NCBI GenBank assembly: GCA_977006965.1
Contig: OZ345381.1
Span: 1,054,001-1,118,000, forward strand
Direction of reading: 5' to 3'
DNA: 64,000 bases
From: Phymatolithon calcareum
Taxonomy: Eukaryota; Rhodophyta; Florideophyceae; Hapalidiales
The notes under the pieces are model-generated. The model was not told the origin of the DNA. It did not search any database and saw only the letters and a list, made by a program, of their open reading frames with translations. Below are positions 1 through 11,501 of this stretch, one piece after another. Position 1 is the first letter of the stretch; each line of letters starts with the position of its first letter. The position numbers were made by a program, and so were the translations under genes.

Positions 1-1668
1 GACTTCTTCCGAAAGAAGCGCCTCAAAGGCGTGGCTGTCGAGAGGCTAGGTTCATCTCTACTAGAACCCTCCAGTATAGTAGGTTGCTAACTTACTCCGT
101 CAAGCGGGTACCAAGCACCTCAATAAAATGAATAATTACGCAAAGTGTGTTTGGAGAAGTGTGCTCAGTGGCAAATTGATTACTTTTCCTTGAAGAGGGG
201 CGCGTATGCGAAGGATTTCTCATCGCCGTCTCGCTTAGAACAGAGAGAATAGCGTTACATTTTTGTTTCGCGCTCTTTCGTAACGTCTACATAAACATTG
301 TTGCTGTGTTTTGAAAGGTGCACACGTCTCTCTTAGTCTCCCAACGGGGAGTGTGAAAAATCCCATTATTTGTCAAATATGTGATGTACCTTGTTGGCAT
401 CCTCTCGCTCAATCTAAACAGAGCTGTTCGAATATCCAAACTTCTAAATAGCGTATGTCAAGCAATCGAAAAGCGGCTTAATTGGATCTGATTTGCGCGA
501 TTTTGTAGAGCAAAAAATAAAAATTTGAAGCCTTCCCATGTCCGCTACATAGTATTCATTCTTTGTGTTCGAGAGGAACGTGGTAAATGAGAATAATGCC
601 TCCCGTTGCATCGTTAAGATAACCGCCAGTTCGTCGTCAGCCTTACATATTTTGACAACGGATAATCGTTATGTAGAAGCGTTAGAAATGTGCAAAAGAG
701 AGGAAAGAAACTACGAATAGAAAGACTCATCCAAGTAACGCCACTGTTACCTTTCACACAGATAATGCTTCATCGTCGGCCCCGAAAAGGATTTCCTGCT
801 TCTGCGCAGGAATGTCAAAAGTTAATACAGGAGAAAAGAACTTTTGAAATGGGAAATATCCAGCCGTGTGGATGGCAGTGGACGAAACCTGTGTCGCTTA
901 TACACCTGACCGTCACCCATGATGTCGATGCCCCCATCTGTATTGAGCAGGCACGCAAAAAGAATATACTGTAAGCGACGTTAGAGGCTCACTTCGAGCA
1001 CATGTCCTTCGCTCTAGAGCTCGAAGCAAACGGGGAGATAAGAGGGCTTTATCCATCATCGGCCATGTCCTCGATTCGAGATGATCGAGTATCTCAAAAA
1101 CGACGCGTCGATGTGCAGCGACTCTTTCCGTGGGGCAAATGACTCATAGAGACTCACAGTTTTGCTTTATGTGATATCTCTTCAGCGACTCGAGACCGCC
1201 AGCTCTGCAAAAACAGTGCCGAAAAACTCGTAGTTTACTCTCAAGGAGAAATAAGGGAGCTATGCTTGACTTGGGAATGTAATGAAAAGAAGCACGTGTA
1301 GCGCAAGTCCAGTCATGTACAACAATAGGAATTGCAACTGTTGGAAGCCGGGGGTAAAGCCCAGTGTAATTTACTGCTCAGGAAATGTGCTCAAAAAGTC
1401 GAGCGAATGTACCTTGAACTAGTGCGTTTACGTTTTGCCTTTCCCGATTTGGAGCACAGCCCAAAATCCAAAAAGGACAAAAGAAAAGCAACCAGTGGCC
1501 ATCCCAACTTTCCCGGGCGATCTGCATTTTTCACGCATGTTTGCCTAGGTGATTCTGCATAGCTATCTTTTGCCCATGTGTTAAATTCCTTTGTCACGGA
1601 CACAAAGAGGATGAATTACAATACAATCCAGTATTCAAGACATCTCCACATAGTGTCAGGAAACAGTT
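1..1668. other. Unassigned sequence, no gene recognised
   Basis: I see no convincing gene here. The longest open stretch (690-974, plus) lacks an ATG at its start and resembles no family I know. Codon use is not distinctive and there are no obvious intron-exon junctions. It may be old repeat debris like the block that follows. Confidence 0.4.
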
Positions 1669-1801
1669 GAACACCCGATCCGACGCTCTTCTTTTTCGAT
1701 TGTCGCTCAACTGCAAGTCAACAAATCTGCAGAAGTTTTGAATAGAGAAAACCAAAAGGAACGAGAATTGCTCGGGAACACATTCAGTTTTTAATTTAAT
1801 G
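1669..1801 (+). repeat. Dispersed repeat, copy 1 (partner at 2408-2538)
   Basis: This stretch matches 2408-2538 in direct orientation over about 130 bases with many substitutions and small indels. Shared landmarks are GAACACCCGATCC at the left, GTCAACAAATC in the middle and AACGAGAATTGCTCGGGA near the right end. Neither copy codes for anything recognisable. The divergence suggests an old duplication, possibly a piece of a degenerate mobile element. Confidence 0.6.
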
Positions 1802-2344
1802 CCCCAGGCCATAACTTGATAAGAACGGCAGCTTGTAAAGAAAAATAATTAGCGCAAGAACTCGAGCCGCTGAATCGTTTAGAGGCAGTAGAGAACTAGC
1901 GACCAGCTGTTGGGGATTATTTTTGAAAATTTCTATGGAGCTCCCGTTCTAAAGCTATGACCTATAAAAAACTATTCAAGCTGTCACTATCTTCTTGGTT
2001 AAACAGAATCGAAGAAGCGCTTAATCGAGAGCGTTATGGATGTGCTACATATGGATAAACCTCCACCCGAGTCGATGCCCTCCGGTGGTATCAAGAATGT
2101 ACAAAGTGATGAACGCCGTCTACGGCAAGTGAAAAAACTGGTTTACGCAGTAGTGAAGAAAATCATCAGCTCCACATTATTCGATTAAGCAGATACCTCT
2201 TATGTGAAGAGTGCATTGTTTAGTGTACAACGCGAAGGGGAAAATGACAACTGTAACTCGATATTGATGGACTGAGCTTTCTTAGGTAACCGTACAACCT
2301 CATTGATAAGCCAAAGTGTGCTTGCGTCTATCGTCCGCCGAGAT

Positions 2345-2623
2345 GAGAAAGAACAAACGACAGTGTTGTACAACGGTCATGCAACTGATTGGTTTTCACT
2401 TCAATCAGTGGAACACCCGATCCTACACATTTCCTTTTTGCTTGTCGCTCGACTGCGAGTCAACAAATCAGCAGGTTTGAATAGGGAAAACCCAAGGGAA
2501 CGAGAATTGCTCGGGAGTAGGTTCAGTTTGTAATTTAAGAATGGCGTTTTCTGCAACAGAGCTAGAAAGAACGAACGAGAGCGTTGTACAACGGCCATGC
2601 AATTGATTGGTTTTCAATTCATT
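2345..2623 (+). repeat. Imperfect tandem duplication with about 225-base period
   Basis: The segment beginning AGAAAGAACAAACG at about 2345 recurs at about 2570, including the shared stretch TTGTACAACGG and the following ATTGGTTTTCA. Between the two lies the second copy of the repeat that starts at 1669. The block therefore looks like a local tandem duplication around an older repeat. No coding function is visible. Confidence 0.55.
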
Positions 2624-3742
2624 ATCTTGTAGTTCGGAGAATAAGACACCCCTATAATACTCATTACTCTTAACCGCAGAACACTGCGCCCTACTGCAAA
2701 AACAAATACTGAACCAGTCGCAGAGAACGGTTTTGGCAGTACCCGCGGTCTGTTACCCTGCGCTTATTAGGCCTTGGGGCCTTCTAAAATAGAGATAAGA
2801 AAAAATCCTTGCGAAGAAGCCGAGATCTCAGCAGGGACAAAGAAGCGCGGACAGCTCTACGCGCAACACTCGATCCACAAAGCAGTAGACATGCATATCG
2901 CCGAGCTCCACGAATCCACTGTATATGGACGCACCATCTTCTCACACGGATCGTGTGCACAGCGTGCGCCATACTTCACTGCAGCGTCACCAACCGCGGA
3001 TCATGGACTTCGATCCGCCCAGCATCAGCGATGGATGCGTCCTGTGGTCTAGGTATGATACGTCGCCGAGACCCACGCTTCATTCAGAAATCTGAAAGTC
3101 CAGTCCTCCAAGTCTTGCGGGACCAGCTTTGTTTCCGTCGCCTGCCAGGGTTGGTTCGGAATAGATGTAGCCGGTCCCGAGATTTTGAAGACGATAATCG
3201 GCTTGTATCCCTTCTCATCATCCAATCATATCATAATGCCCCGTCAGAACGTATCCCGGGAGCGACATTTTTGGTATGGGACATGTTCCTAAATTAGATA
3301 CATGTAATCCCCGCGGGATGGTCTATCGCGGAATTATATGTCCACTTAGGCTCAAACACCAAGTGATACTTTTTAACTTACATTAGTGAGAAGCTCAAGG
3401 TGTGCGCGTAATTTCGGGTGGGACTTCTCGCCTCCCGCCACGACAGTAATTTGCAAGTTGCTGTAGAGCCAGGTATGACTTTGTTGCATCGCGCCTCTTG
3501 AGGTCCGATCTACACAATGCCTCGACGAAATTGTAATACAGAATAAGGCCTTGGATGAGCTTAACGACAGGGCAACATTGAAATGTAATGTGCGTGACTC
3601 TCTTAATCCATAATCTCAGTTTAATGCCCAAGAGCCTTTCCCATTCCCTTGAGCATCCCTACCATGCATCCTGTTGTTAGCTGTTGCCGCGCAACCGCCA
3701 GTCAGCAATGCACGTAACTGTGTGCCTTTGTATTTTCACTGC
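2624..3742. other. Unassigned sequence
   Basis: No gene is supported. A 162-codon open frame on the plus strand (2809-3297) begins at a TTG, has an irregular Arg/Ser-rich composition and no known motif, so I treat it as chance. Confidence 0.35.
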
Positions 3743-4132
3743 TTAGGCACCTTGCCTTCTATACCTCTCAATCGTCGCTTCTACATAATCTAGCGACTTC
3801 TCTCTCATTGCTTGAAATTCCACCCCCTCATTATTTATCCTTGCTGTAGGCATGCAAGGATTCAGATCATCTCTCGCTCGCCACAAGAGCGCATACGAAA
3901 TAGAGAGATGTAAATTTATATTAGAAAATAGGTAACAGCTATGAAAAGCGTATTGGGCCCACTTCCCCCTCGTGTCATCGGGGATTTTTGCGAAAGTTAA
4001 GAGTATTTCGAAATACAGTATCGGGATGGCAAAATCACTGAGGCCAAGCGATTCTCTACTCTGTCCTTCTCCAATTCTCTTGTCATCGGCAATTTCCACA
4101 TTATTCATTGCGGAGACTGTTGATGACAACAT
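3743..4132 (-). CDS. Possible small hypothetical protein (129 aa)
   Basis: This ATG-started open frame encodes 129 residues. A hydrophobic stretch near residues 30-45 could be a membrane segment, and the C-terminus is charged (about residues 105-129) and could form a helix. I recognise no family and see no introns or convincing promoter. It lies beside a foldback repeat, so it may be chance or transposon-derived. Confidence 0.15.
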   Translation of the reverse strand: MLSSTVSAMNNVEIADDKRIGEGQSRESLGLSDFAIPILYFEILLTFAKIPDDTRGKWAQYAFHSCYLFSNINLHLSISYALLWRARDDLNPCMPTARINNEGVEFQAMREKSLDYVEATIERYRRQGA

Positions 4133-4226
4133 CAGCGCGGTTTAGCCCAATCATAACAAAAACCTATAAGCACCCCGTCGTTCAGGAGAAACGACTTACC
4201 CAGTTTAACAGCATTGGCTCACAGTG

Positions 4227-4577
4227 AGACATGAACACCCCGATCGGGCCCGTCCCCGAATAAAGCCCTGTGAGGGCCTCATTTTCTGGAGAGGCTACAG
4301 TATCTCCTTTCGGATTTTCTTGGACCCGGGACGAGGGCCTATGATAAATTGCACACGTGTGTCACAATTACGCGCTCGTGCCGTGTGCAACAGTGTGCCA
4401 CGTGTACAATTAATCATAAGTTTTCTATTTGAGCTCAAATAGGCCCTTCCGAGGACTTCAAAAAGCCCTCTTTTTGTCCGGTTTTCTGGAGGCCCACTCA
4501 GGCCCTCTCTGAAGACCCAGCGCGCCAAAGGGGACATGCACTACCCCTCTCGAGGTCCGTTCGGGGTGTTCATGTCT
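4227..4577. mobile_element. Foldback MITE-like element, 351 bp
   Basis: The ends are perfect 17-base inverted repeats: AGACATGAACACCCCGA at 4227-4243 and its complement at 4561-4577. The middle is also strongly self-complementary: the segment beginning about 4341 (ATGATAAATTGCACACG) pairs with the one ending about 4422, so much of the element could fold into one long hairpin. No transposase is encoded. Flanks GCTCACAGT and GCTCGCGAT are similar but not identical and might be a decayed 9-base target duplication. This is a non-autonomous DNA element of unknown superfamily. Confidence 0.6.
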
Positions 4578-4643
4578 GCTCGCGATCGAGGCAACCATAC
4601 TGTAGAGGTTGAACCAAAGGCATCTTGAACACTTAATCAATTC

Positions 4644-5671
4644 TTACGTCGATGTTACTTTACTCTTCACGTTGAGCACTTGTGAAAATCTCTCTCTTAG
4701 ACCCTCATAAGCCGCAAAGAACAGCGCCGATTGCAGCATCTTTGCAGCCACTCGAGGCGCAATGCCCTTGCAAAACGCACCAGCCCCCTCCTCCCGTGCA
4801 ACAGTTCGAAGCGCGTGCCACACCCCGCGATATCGCACTATTTCCCCTGCGCCCTGCGTCATTAATCTCGTCTTCACCACATCCATTGGATTCGACAGAA
4901 CGGCAGCGGCCGCCCCAGAAACCGCTCCGACCGTAAAGCTTTTCTTCGCACGCTCACGACTCCCGTCACTGGAACCCTGAGACGCCCCTTTGTCTCGTGC
5001 ATTTTGCCGTTGCAACCGCTCGTAAATCACAAACTCAACAGCCGCATACTGCATCGCACTTTCTGTCAGCCTAGTAACTCCGACAATTATCGTATTTGGA
5101 GGCCATCACATGGATAACTTACCGGTATATCACGCGCAAGCTGAGCGTTGAGCCCACTGTACAGAACGCGCAAGTCTCCACGCCGCGCGACGTCGGCGAG
5201 TGCGTGGCGCACATCAGTGTAAATGCCGACCTGCAGTCTCTGCTTCAGTCTCTCGCATGGAACTCGAACAAGCGATGCAGCAAGGTCGGCAAGTCCCGCC
5301 GCGATGGCAACGCCGACTGAGCGAAAGCGGCGAGGGAGACGATCACAAATCGCGCCTTTGGCGCTCTGGAAGGCAGCCATGTATAAGGCTGCTGCAGGAA
5401 CAATGCCGGCGATACCAGGCACTACACCGCGATACAGGCCGCGAGCACCACCTCGCAATAAGGGGGCACGCAAATAGCCTGCACGTAAACCAGCTTGTAA
5501 TCTCGTCTTTACAGTGTCCAAGGGGAGAAGTGCGGCACGGACGCCGCCCGCGGCAAGTCCACCACTTAATAGATGTACGAGGGTTTGGCGACCTGCGTGC
5601 ACGGCTGGTGCGGCGGCTATTGCGGCGCGGCCGCTCTTATCGGACGGCCGCATCGTCGCCGTCCCGCCCAT
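4644..5671 (-). CDS. Mitochondrial carrier family protein, S-adenosylmethionine carrier-like (two exons)
   Basis: Predicted inner-mitochondrial-membrane (or plastid envelope) solute carrier of the SLC25 family, about 322 aa, usual family length. Exon 1 is 5671-5123 (ATG at 5671) and exon 2 is about 5063-4644. Three carrier repeats are visible with their signature motifs: PLDTVK at residues 50-55, the variant RVPCERLKQR at 136-145, and PMDVVK at about 242-247. The second-repeat RVP-x-E-x-x-KQR form and the following RDIP are typical of S-adenosylmethionine carriers (SLC25A26/SAMC), which exchange cytosolic SAM for S-adenosylhomocysteine; the substrate is inferred from these motifs. The intron has a GTAAGT donor at 5122, but the usual AG acceptor shifts the frame by one base (see findings). 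The start is the first ATG of the open frame. It is the only clear host gene in the left half of the window. Confidence 0.85.
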
Positions 5672-6200
5672 TGGCGCTGTAGTTTCCGCCCGAAGGACGG
5701 AATTGTGGGCTTGGGAATGCCGCAGCAGTGTGGGAGGTGTAGGCGGAGATTATCGTCCAGAAGATGGAAGAATTCTGACTTCGGATAGGTGGACTGTTGA
5801 CCACGTGTAGTATTTGACCTCCAGGCATCCTTGTTGCCGCCATCGATGTGTCATCGAGTTGGAAATCAGGATGGAAGTCACGTGATCGAAGTTGGTTGTC
5901 CGAACAATGTTCGGCAGTGGGCTCGGAGAAGCAATACTTCTGCATATTCAGACTTTCCGGCGAACATTTGGCCAAAGTACAGAGATAGCACTGATCCCTG
6001 CGAGCGGGGTGTCGAACACTTGAATTTGAGTTTGAGTAGGTATGCCTCGGGAGCAGTAGAAAGCTGTATACCGACGCATTGGTGTTGTACAAGAAAGCCA
6101 TTTCCCTTTTTCGAGTGCATTTTGTTGCTCTTCATCTACTATATTGCAGAAATGAAGTGTTCGTAAGTCTTATTAAAGCTGGAGCCAAGCAGAGGAAGGA
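5672..6200. other. Upstream region of the carrier gene; no gene recognised
   Basis: This region lies between the start of the minus-strand carrier gene and a small plus-strand open frame at 6201. It probably holds the carrier promoter. Splice-like sequences on the plus strand (a polypyrimidine tract with TATTGCAG at about 6141-6150, and GTAAGT at about 6163) hint at an exon of a plus-strand transcript, but I cannot build a consistent gene from them. Confidence 0.3.
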
Positions 6201-6479
6201 TTGAATCGAGAAATCTCAGTGGACACGAACGAGCGTGTCACCCCGACCGTGCTACTTAAATCGCGAAAGCACAGAATGCTGGCAGTGAAATGGTACCTCG
6301 AACGCTTCCCCTCACGCAACCCCTCTTCCCATGTGGAGCACTTCGGTGAGTTAGCTAAGAAGAACCTTGAGACCCTACAGCGCAACCTCACACGACCACA
6401 ATGCAACGGAAAGACCGAAGACGAAACGATGCAGGCGATGGACAGACTATTTGAATTAACGGAAGAAATGATAGTGTGA
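6201..6479 (+). CDS. Possible small protein or terminal exon, unknown function
   Basis: An open frame of about 92 codons starts just after an in-frame stop at 6174. It has no ATG near its left end; the first internal ATG is about residue 26. The sequence is rich in charged and Leu residues with helical character (for example KKNLETLQRNL, and a helical C-terminus ending EMIV), unlike the transposon debris around it. It could be the last exon of a gene divergent from the carrier, or a 67-residue protein from the internal ATG. I recognise no family. Confidence 0.3.
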   Translation: MNREISVDTNERVTPTVLLKSRKHRMLAVKWYLERFPSRNPSSHVEHFGELAKKNLETLQRNLTRPQCNGKTEDETMQAMDRLFELTEEMIV

Positions 6480-8017
6480 TGCGATATTCTTAGACAATGT
6501 GACAGTCGTACACGGGAAGCTAGTCTGGTGTCGGCGAACTCTGGCGTTGAGGGCTTCTAAAATAAAAACTTACATTTTCCCCAAGTGTGCGTAAGTTTTG
6601 ATGAATGCCTGAAACAGATCATTCAAATTGCCTTTCATGGAGCAAAATATATGTGCAATTGCATGTTTCTCTCTGCCTGTTCTTATTATGCTGCATGTGG
6701 TGCTGAATGTGTAGTATCGAGGATAATATCAGAAGAAAAAAGAGAGCAGTGAAAAAGATTCCCTTGAGATGCCTCATTAATTGCTTGAGGAGCATAGATC
6801 ACTTTGGCGTCTTCTCCATTCTGATAGTTCAGTACTTTGGCCATTAGTGTTCTGACTCTAACATGAGCTATTGGATTTCCCCCCGATGTTATACGTTCAA
6901 TAGTAAGCAACATCTGCTATCTCAGAGTTCGAGTCCTGTGGATCTGTATGATGCTGCACGAATGGCACCTTTCATTCTGCAGAGCAGGTCAACGCTGCAT
7001 CGCAACAATAATTAATTTCTGTTCTACTTTTTTGGGTTTCCACTTCATTGTATGTTTTTTTAAAAACTCAATTGTGTAGTGTTTAAACTTAAATTACATG
7101 TACATTTTGCAAGGACGTATACACTCGAAAGAGGATACACAGGCATTATCTTTTGGGTAGTATCCACAAATAGGACATGCAAAAGGCAACATTTGTCGCC
7201 AATCGCGAACAAGAAACTTTCGAAAAGTATTGTATTTCGGTCAGTGGGTGGTGACATAATTAGAGAGGAGAAAGGGAAGAAAGAAGTTTGTCTCACCGAA
7301 GTTTTTACTTCCACCTGCCCGATATGCGACGTAAACTATTATCTCGCGGCAGGATCTTATTTTGTGTGGACAGTTCGTTCTTTGCCTGAGTGTCCCGGGA
7401 AGGAAAGGGCATGGCATCATATCGCGTGAGTTCGCCAGCAAGGCGGTACAGCTATACATCGCATGGTTTCTAATTATTCACTTGCAACTGTCGTGACGAC
7501 ATACATTTGCTGCAACGGAAATATTCTCACCTCAGCTCATCTCTGGTCACACTTACCATCCACACTTCTCCATTGCTATGTTTTAAATCTAAGGACGATC
7601 CTCATGCATCACAGCCTTTTTCTTCCAAAATATTTTCCTACACGTGCTGCGAATACTCTACAGGTCTTGCATCGTGTCCCACGCAACACTTCAGCATTTA
7701 ATGGTGATGAGATCTTTCATGCTGCCGCCCATCACTACAACTCCAATTGGCTTTTCAAACCTCAATTGCAGTAAAATTCATCCTAATTCACGTCCAGCTC
7801 CCAAACTTGATTGTTCATGTGTAGCCAACGCTCACTTCTACACATCACACTACTCCGATCCCTGGCAGCATTCTGATCTCTTACCATAGCTCTCTGAAAT
7901 GCGCATTGTTCTCCTCTACAAATCCAGGGGCCTGAAAACATATAAAGTTCTTCTCATCCTTCCCCAAATCTGTCCTCTCCATTCAACAAGCAGAACTCCC
8001 AGCTCATCTCTTCTCAA
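6480..8017. other. Unassigned sequence
   Basis: No gene is supported. A frame at 7079-7429 ends in a Cys/His-containing stretch (CPIC, then a C about 26 residues later, then HH) that could be a piece of a zinc-binding transposase domain, but it is too short to assign. The part from about 7500 to 8017 is C/T-rich on the plus strand. Confidence 0.3.
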
Positions 8018-8416
8018 ATGACTATCATTGAGCCCACAATGTCAGAAGCGCCTCTCGGAGTTACTCCTTTGCCCATTCGCGTTCACACTGGACCTCAGCG
8101 GAGAGGGCGCAAGCTCTCCGATGCCGCCCGCTACCATATTGGTCAGGCCGTGATGACTATTCAGAAAAGCAAACGAGAAGGCCTTCCTGTCAGCGTCCGT
8201 GAAGCCGCAGAGAAGTTCAATGTTCCCAAATCCACTCTGCATCGCTACTTACGAAATGCCCATTCCGCGAAAAGAACCACAACCAGCACAAGACCACTAA
8301 AACTAGGGATTCCGTTTCTGCTTCATTCAGACGTGAAACAACCGAACTTGGACTGTTACTCCGGTATTTACGAGAACCCATCGCTACCGCAAGAGGAGAT
8401 TGCTACTTTCCGTTAG
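8018..8416 (+). CDS. Helix-turn-helix (psq/CENP-B-type) protein, probably the N-terminus of a pogo/Tigger-like transposase
   Basis: The frame begins with ATG and encodes 132 residues. Residues about 30-90 look like a helix-turn-helix of the psq/CENP-B N-terminal class: a basic start (RRGRKLSDAARYHIGQA) followed by REAAEKFNVPKSTLHRYLRN, whose spacing fits a recognition helix. This fold binds terminal repeats in pogo/Tigger transposases. No DDE catalytic domain follows in the same frame; downstream frames contain only fragments, including a coiled-coil-like stretch at about 8975-9040. It is most likely the surviving N-terminus of a dead transposase, but a small DNA-binding host protein is possible. 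Confidence 0.5.
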   Translation: MTIIEPTMSEAPLGVTPLPIRVHTGPQRRGRKLSDAARYHIGQAVMTIQKSKREGLPVSVREAAEKFNVPKSTLHRYLRNAHSAKRTTTSTRPLKLGIPFLLHSDVKQPNLDCYSGIYENPSLPQEEIATFR

Positions 8417-10340
8417 CCCAGCTTGCTCGAGAAGCATCATATGCCTATTGGAAGAGACATCACAGTTGAGCACTATCGGCGTTAGTCTTCTCAGTTATGA
8501 TATCTGTGCCACTTGGTCCAAAGTCTAACATTTCGGACTCAGTTACGAAGGGCAGGTCCAGAAAACTATAAACACGTGCTTCATCTTTACTCATTGTAAC
8601 TATCATTTTCAGTTGGATATTTCTCGTCCACTCCTAATATTTGCGGTCCGCAGAACCACACCATGCTTTCCCCTTCCATTCCTTGCATCGTAGAGCTATC
8701 AGGGTCTTATCGGCAGTTCCAACGTGCTCTACTTGCATGCAGCGATTACAAATTTACACAGGAGAGAGCGTAAGACTCTTAATGCGCATTAGAGCGCTAC
8801 GACGACCGTTTGGCCAGATTTCTGCTTCCTCGCCCTGGGTCGAAGTACGGTGGTCAGCGTTTGCAACTTAAGTGTTTGATACTGTATTTGCTGGTCACAA
8901 GATTCTGTTGGCTGCCATTTGTGAGGCATTGGCCAATGACAGCCCAGGTTTAGCTGCTACAAAGACATTTGCTGTTGAGCCCCGCTCATCTCGAAGTCGA
9001 AAACCTGCGTCTGCAAAACTTGGGCGTCGATGTCGCTTCACTTGCAAAACAGCGATTGGAGAAAAAGAAGAGCATAGGCTTGCTGAGGGTGATCGTACTG
9101 AGAAGGCACCCTCATTACTCTTTCTGTCCGAGAATGCAGCGTGAATTTAGCTCGTAAATGGTGCCCGACTTCTACAGAAGGAGGGAAATGGTTTTTTTTG
9201 TTTTACAAGTCTTCAACGCCAGCATGCGCCGACAACAAAGCGGCTTGGGTCCCAACAATAGCGCATTGGGGAGTTTAGCAACGTCCCAGGTACTTCTACA
9301 GAAGCTGACTGACAAAAGATGGTGATAATGCTATTTAGAACAGCATTGCCAGCAAGAGCATGATATTGATTGATAGATATGCTATCATGTCAGCTATAGC
9401 CCCAAGATGAGCAGCCAAGCGTGAGGCTTGGCGACTAATCTATTTATATTCCTTTCGGTACAGGAGACTCATATGCCACCTGGCACTTGCTTGTGGCAAG
9501 GATATCACAGGGAACTTCTAAATACTGAGTTCTTCGTGAACCGAGAATACGGGTTTTTCGAAGTCCCGTCGTGCTACACAGTTCCTACGGTGCTACGGCA
9601 GACTCAATCTAAGCCGATAGTATTCGAGAGTGGAGGTATTCACTGGGTCAAAATAAAGGAGCTACCACGCCCACGTATGGAACTTAAGAATAGCAAAACT
9701 TGTTTCATATTGTGGCGCAAGATTAGCGCGTGTCATCTGGCTACAAAAATGATTCTCACACCACCGCGCATCAAAAGCCATGCGCCGATACCAATGCACT
9801 TCATGTAGAATCAATTTAGGAGCTGCAATCTTTTAAGATTGCAGAATGGCAATCACGATTAGCTTAATGCGAAGTATTGCAATATTATTCAAATTGTAGG
9901 GCCGAAATGAGTTTAATTCACAGAATGGGGAACAGAAAGTGGTTATATTTACTGCGGGAATTTTGAAAAATGACATGGTAGTTTGCCGCAATTGTTAAAA
10001 TGACCAGCATGCACAGTTGTTCCAAGGGTCTGTTGAAGCCATGAACCGCCACGTGTGACGGAGTTCCTATTACATATCAGTTTACAGAGTACTTCTACTC
10101 CGGGGAGCATATCCGTTTTCTTAACTGAGGTCCAGACGAATAGAAGGCCTGTGAAGAGAGTGTTCACAGACCCAGGGGTGGCATCAATTTCACTGTTACG
10201 GATTGGTCTTCGCTCGGCAATAGATCAGTTTTACTGGTCCACTTTCTTGTAACGAAATGTTTATTGCAATCGAGCTACGCCTTGCAATAACAACAGCAAT
10301 TAGAAGCGATCCTACAGTAAGAGAAACAATATCTGTAGTA
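8417..10340. other. Unassigned sequence, probably decayed transposon
   Basis: No intact gene. Fragments of open frame at 8641-9157 and 9428-9808 could be the decayed body of the element whose N-terminus lies at 8018, but I see no DDE motif. The 9428-9808 frame starts at a TTG and has no recognisable domain. Confidence 0.3.
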
Positions 10341-10734
10341 CTAAGCCTCGAGATCAGCGTGCTCTTCGTCTTGCTGCAACGCTTGGTGGACTCTATCAGG
10401 TTTCGCCTTTGTCATAGCCAATTTGACAGACTGACCGTTCCAATATGCCTGATTCACTTTGAGAAAGATTATGGACTCAAAAACAATACGCGTCGTGTCT
10501 TTGCGATTGTCAGTCAAAATGTTTTCGGCGATAGACCATAAACGTTCTAAGAGATCCCACTATAAAATCAAATCCCATGTACCGCGATTGAACTTCTGTA
10601 GACTCCTTGCGTTTCTTAATCAAACGATCAGCCATACTCAATGGTGCAGTTGATGCACTTTCAGTAGGCGATCCACTATCTTCAGCACACAGCAGGCTTT
10701 CACAGGCAGTTTTCTCTGCTTGTGTCATCTCCAC
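10341..10734 (-). pseudogene. hAT transposase C-terminal fragment, frameshifted
   Basis: The minus strand encodes the end of a hAT-family transposase in two frames. The first (10734 to about 10546) contains a basic stretch (MADRLIKKRKES) and DFIVGS. After a one-base shift at about 10546 the second frame continues with ERLWSIAENILTDNRK and runs to a stop at 10343-10341. DFI-x-GS followed by ERLWSIA and a TDNR-type tail is the hATC dimerisation region. The zinc finger and catalytic core are missing, so this is a dead fragment. It is not a copy of the intact hAT at 13767; the corresponding motif there reads differently (ERFFSIAGYALDDRR). Confidence 0.7.
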
Positions 10735-10864
10735 ATATATATATTTCGCTCCGCTATGAGAGATAGATGCGCTGGAATACCCTTAATACAAAACGTGGAT
10801 CATCTTCTGTAGTACATATTAAGAGTTGCGGAAACCCCTACTAGCGTGGACCTCTGCCGAATTC

Positions 10865-10912
10865 GTGGCACCGTAAGGGTTTCACCTTAGTAAGATGACC
10901 TTACGGTGCCAC
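10865..10912. repeat. Inverted repeat, 14-bp perfect stem with 20-base loop
   Basis: GTGGCACCGTAAGG at 10865-10878 is exactly complementary to CCTTACGGTGCCAC at 10899-10912. No gene overlaps it, so it may be a terminator-like hairpin, a miniature element or the junction of an inverted duplication. No T-run follows. Confidence 0.6.
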
Positions 10913-11501
10913 GCAGCTCCATTTTCTTCTCTGCATTGAGGAATATGAGTACGCAATAACTGCAGTAAGGCACTGCGTCGCAATGATGGCTACAGTATGG
11001 AATCCTGTTGCAATAGAGCTGATATTGCAGTTTATAGCGACTTACTGCAATAGCAGAAGAACTGTTGCCATCCCGGCAGAGAACTCGATAACAGTTTTTC
11101 GTGTGAACCATCAGGGCCTTTTAACAGAGAAAGGTCTTGCAACCCGACTGACCAGTTTTCCACTTTGACTGCTTTGCAGACAGGGGTCCGCAAGGATCAC
11201 GCGTAATTCGAACAAGCTTGCTGCAAGTAGGACCGGCCTCATTTTGAGTTCGTCATCGATAAATCCATTGTTCAGACTTTAAATGTCCTTTGGCAGAAGT
11301 TTTGAACAGTGTCATTGCTCACAGATAAAAAACAATTTCAACAGATTTGTCTGCTGTTACTCATGACCGCAAAAGCAAATGTCGACGCTTTTGAACTCAA
11401 ATCAAGCCTCGCCTGCTCACCGAGTGTCATTATGGTTACTGCACTGTTGGCGTTCAAGGTCTTCATTTTGAGGAGTTTCCCGGAAAGCTACTCCTACAGA
11501 G

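Noticed and set aside
2809-3297. A 162-codon plus-strand frame
   Set aside because: It has no ATG start, an irregular composition and no known domain.
5200-5810. Several long plus-strand frames opposite the carrier gene
   Set aside because: They are antisense shadows of the carrier, whose three signature motifs are on the minus strand.
9428-9808. A 126-codon frame containing VQETHMP, reminiscent of LINE endonucleases
   Set aside because: The match is a few residues only; none of the other endonuclease motifs follows and the frame starts at TTG.
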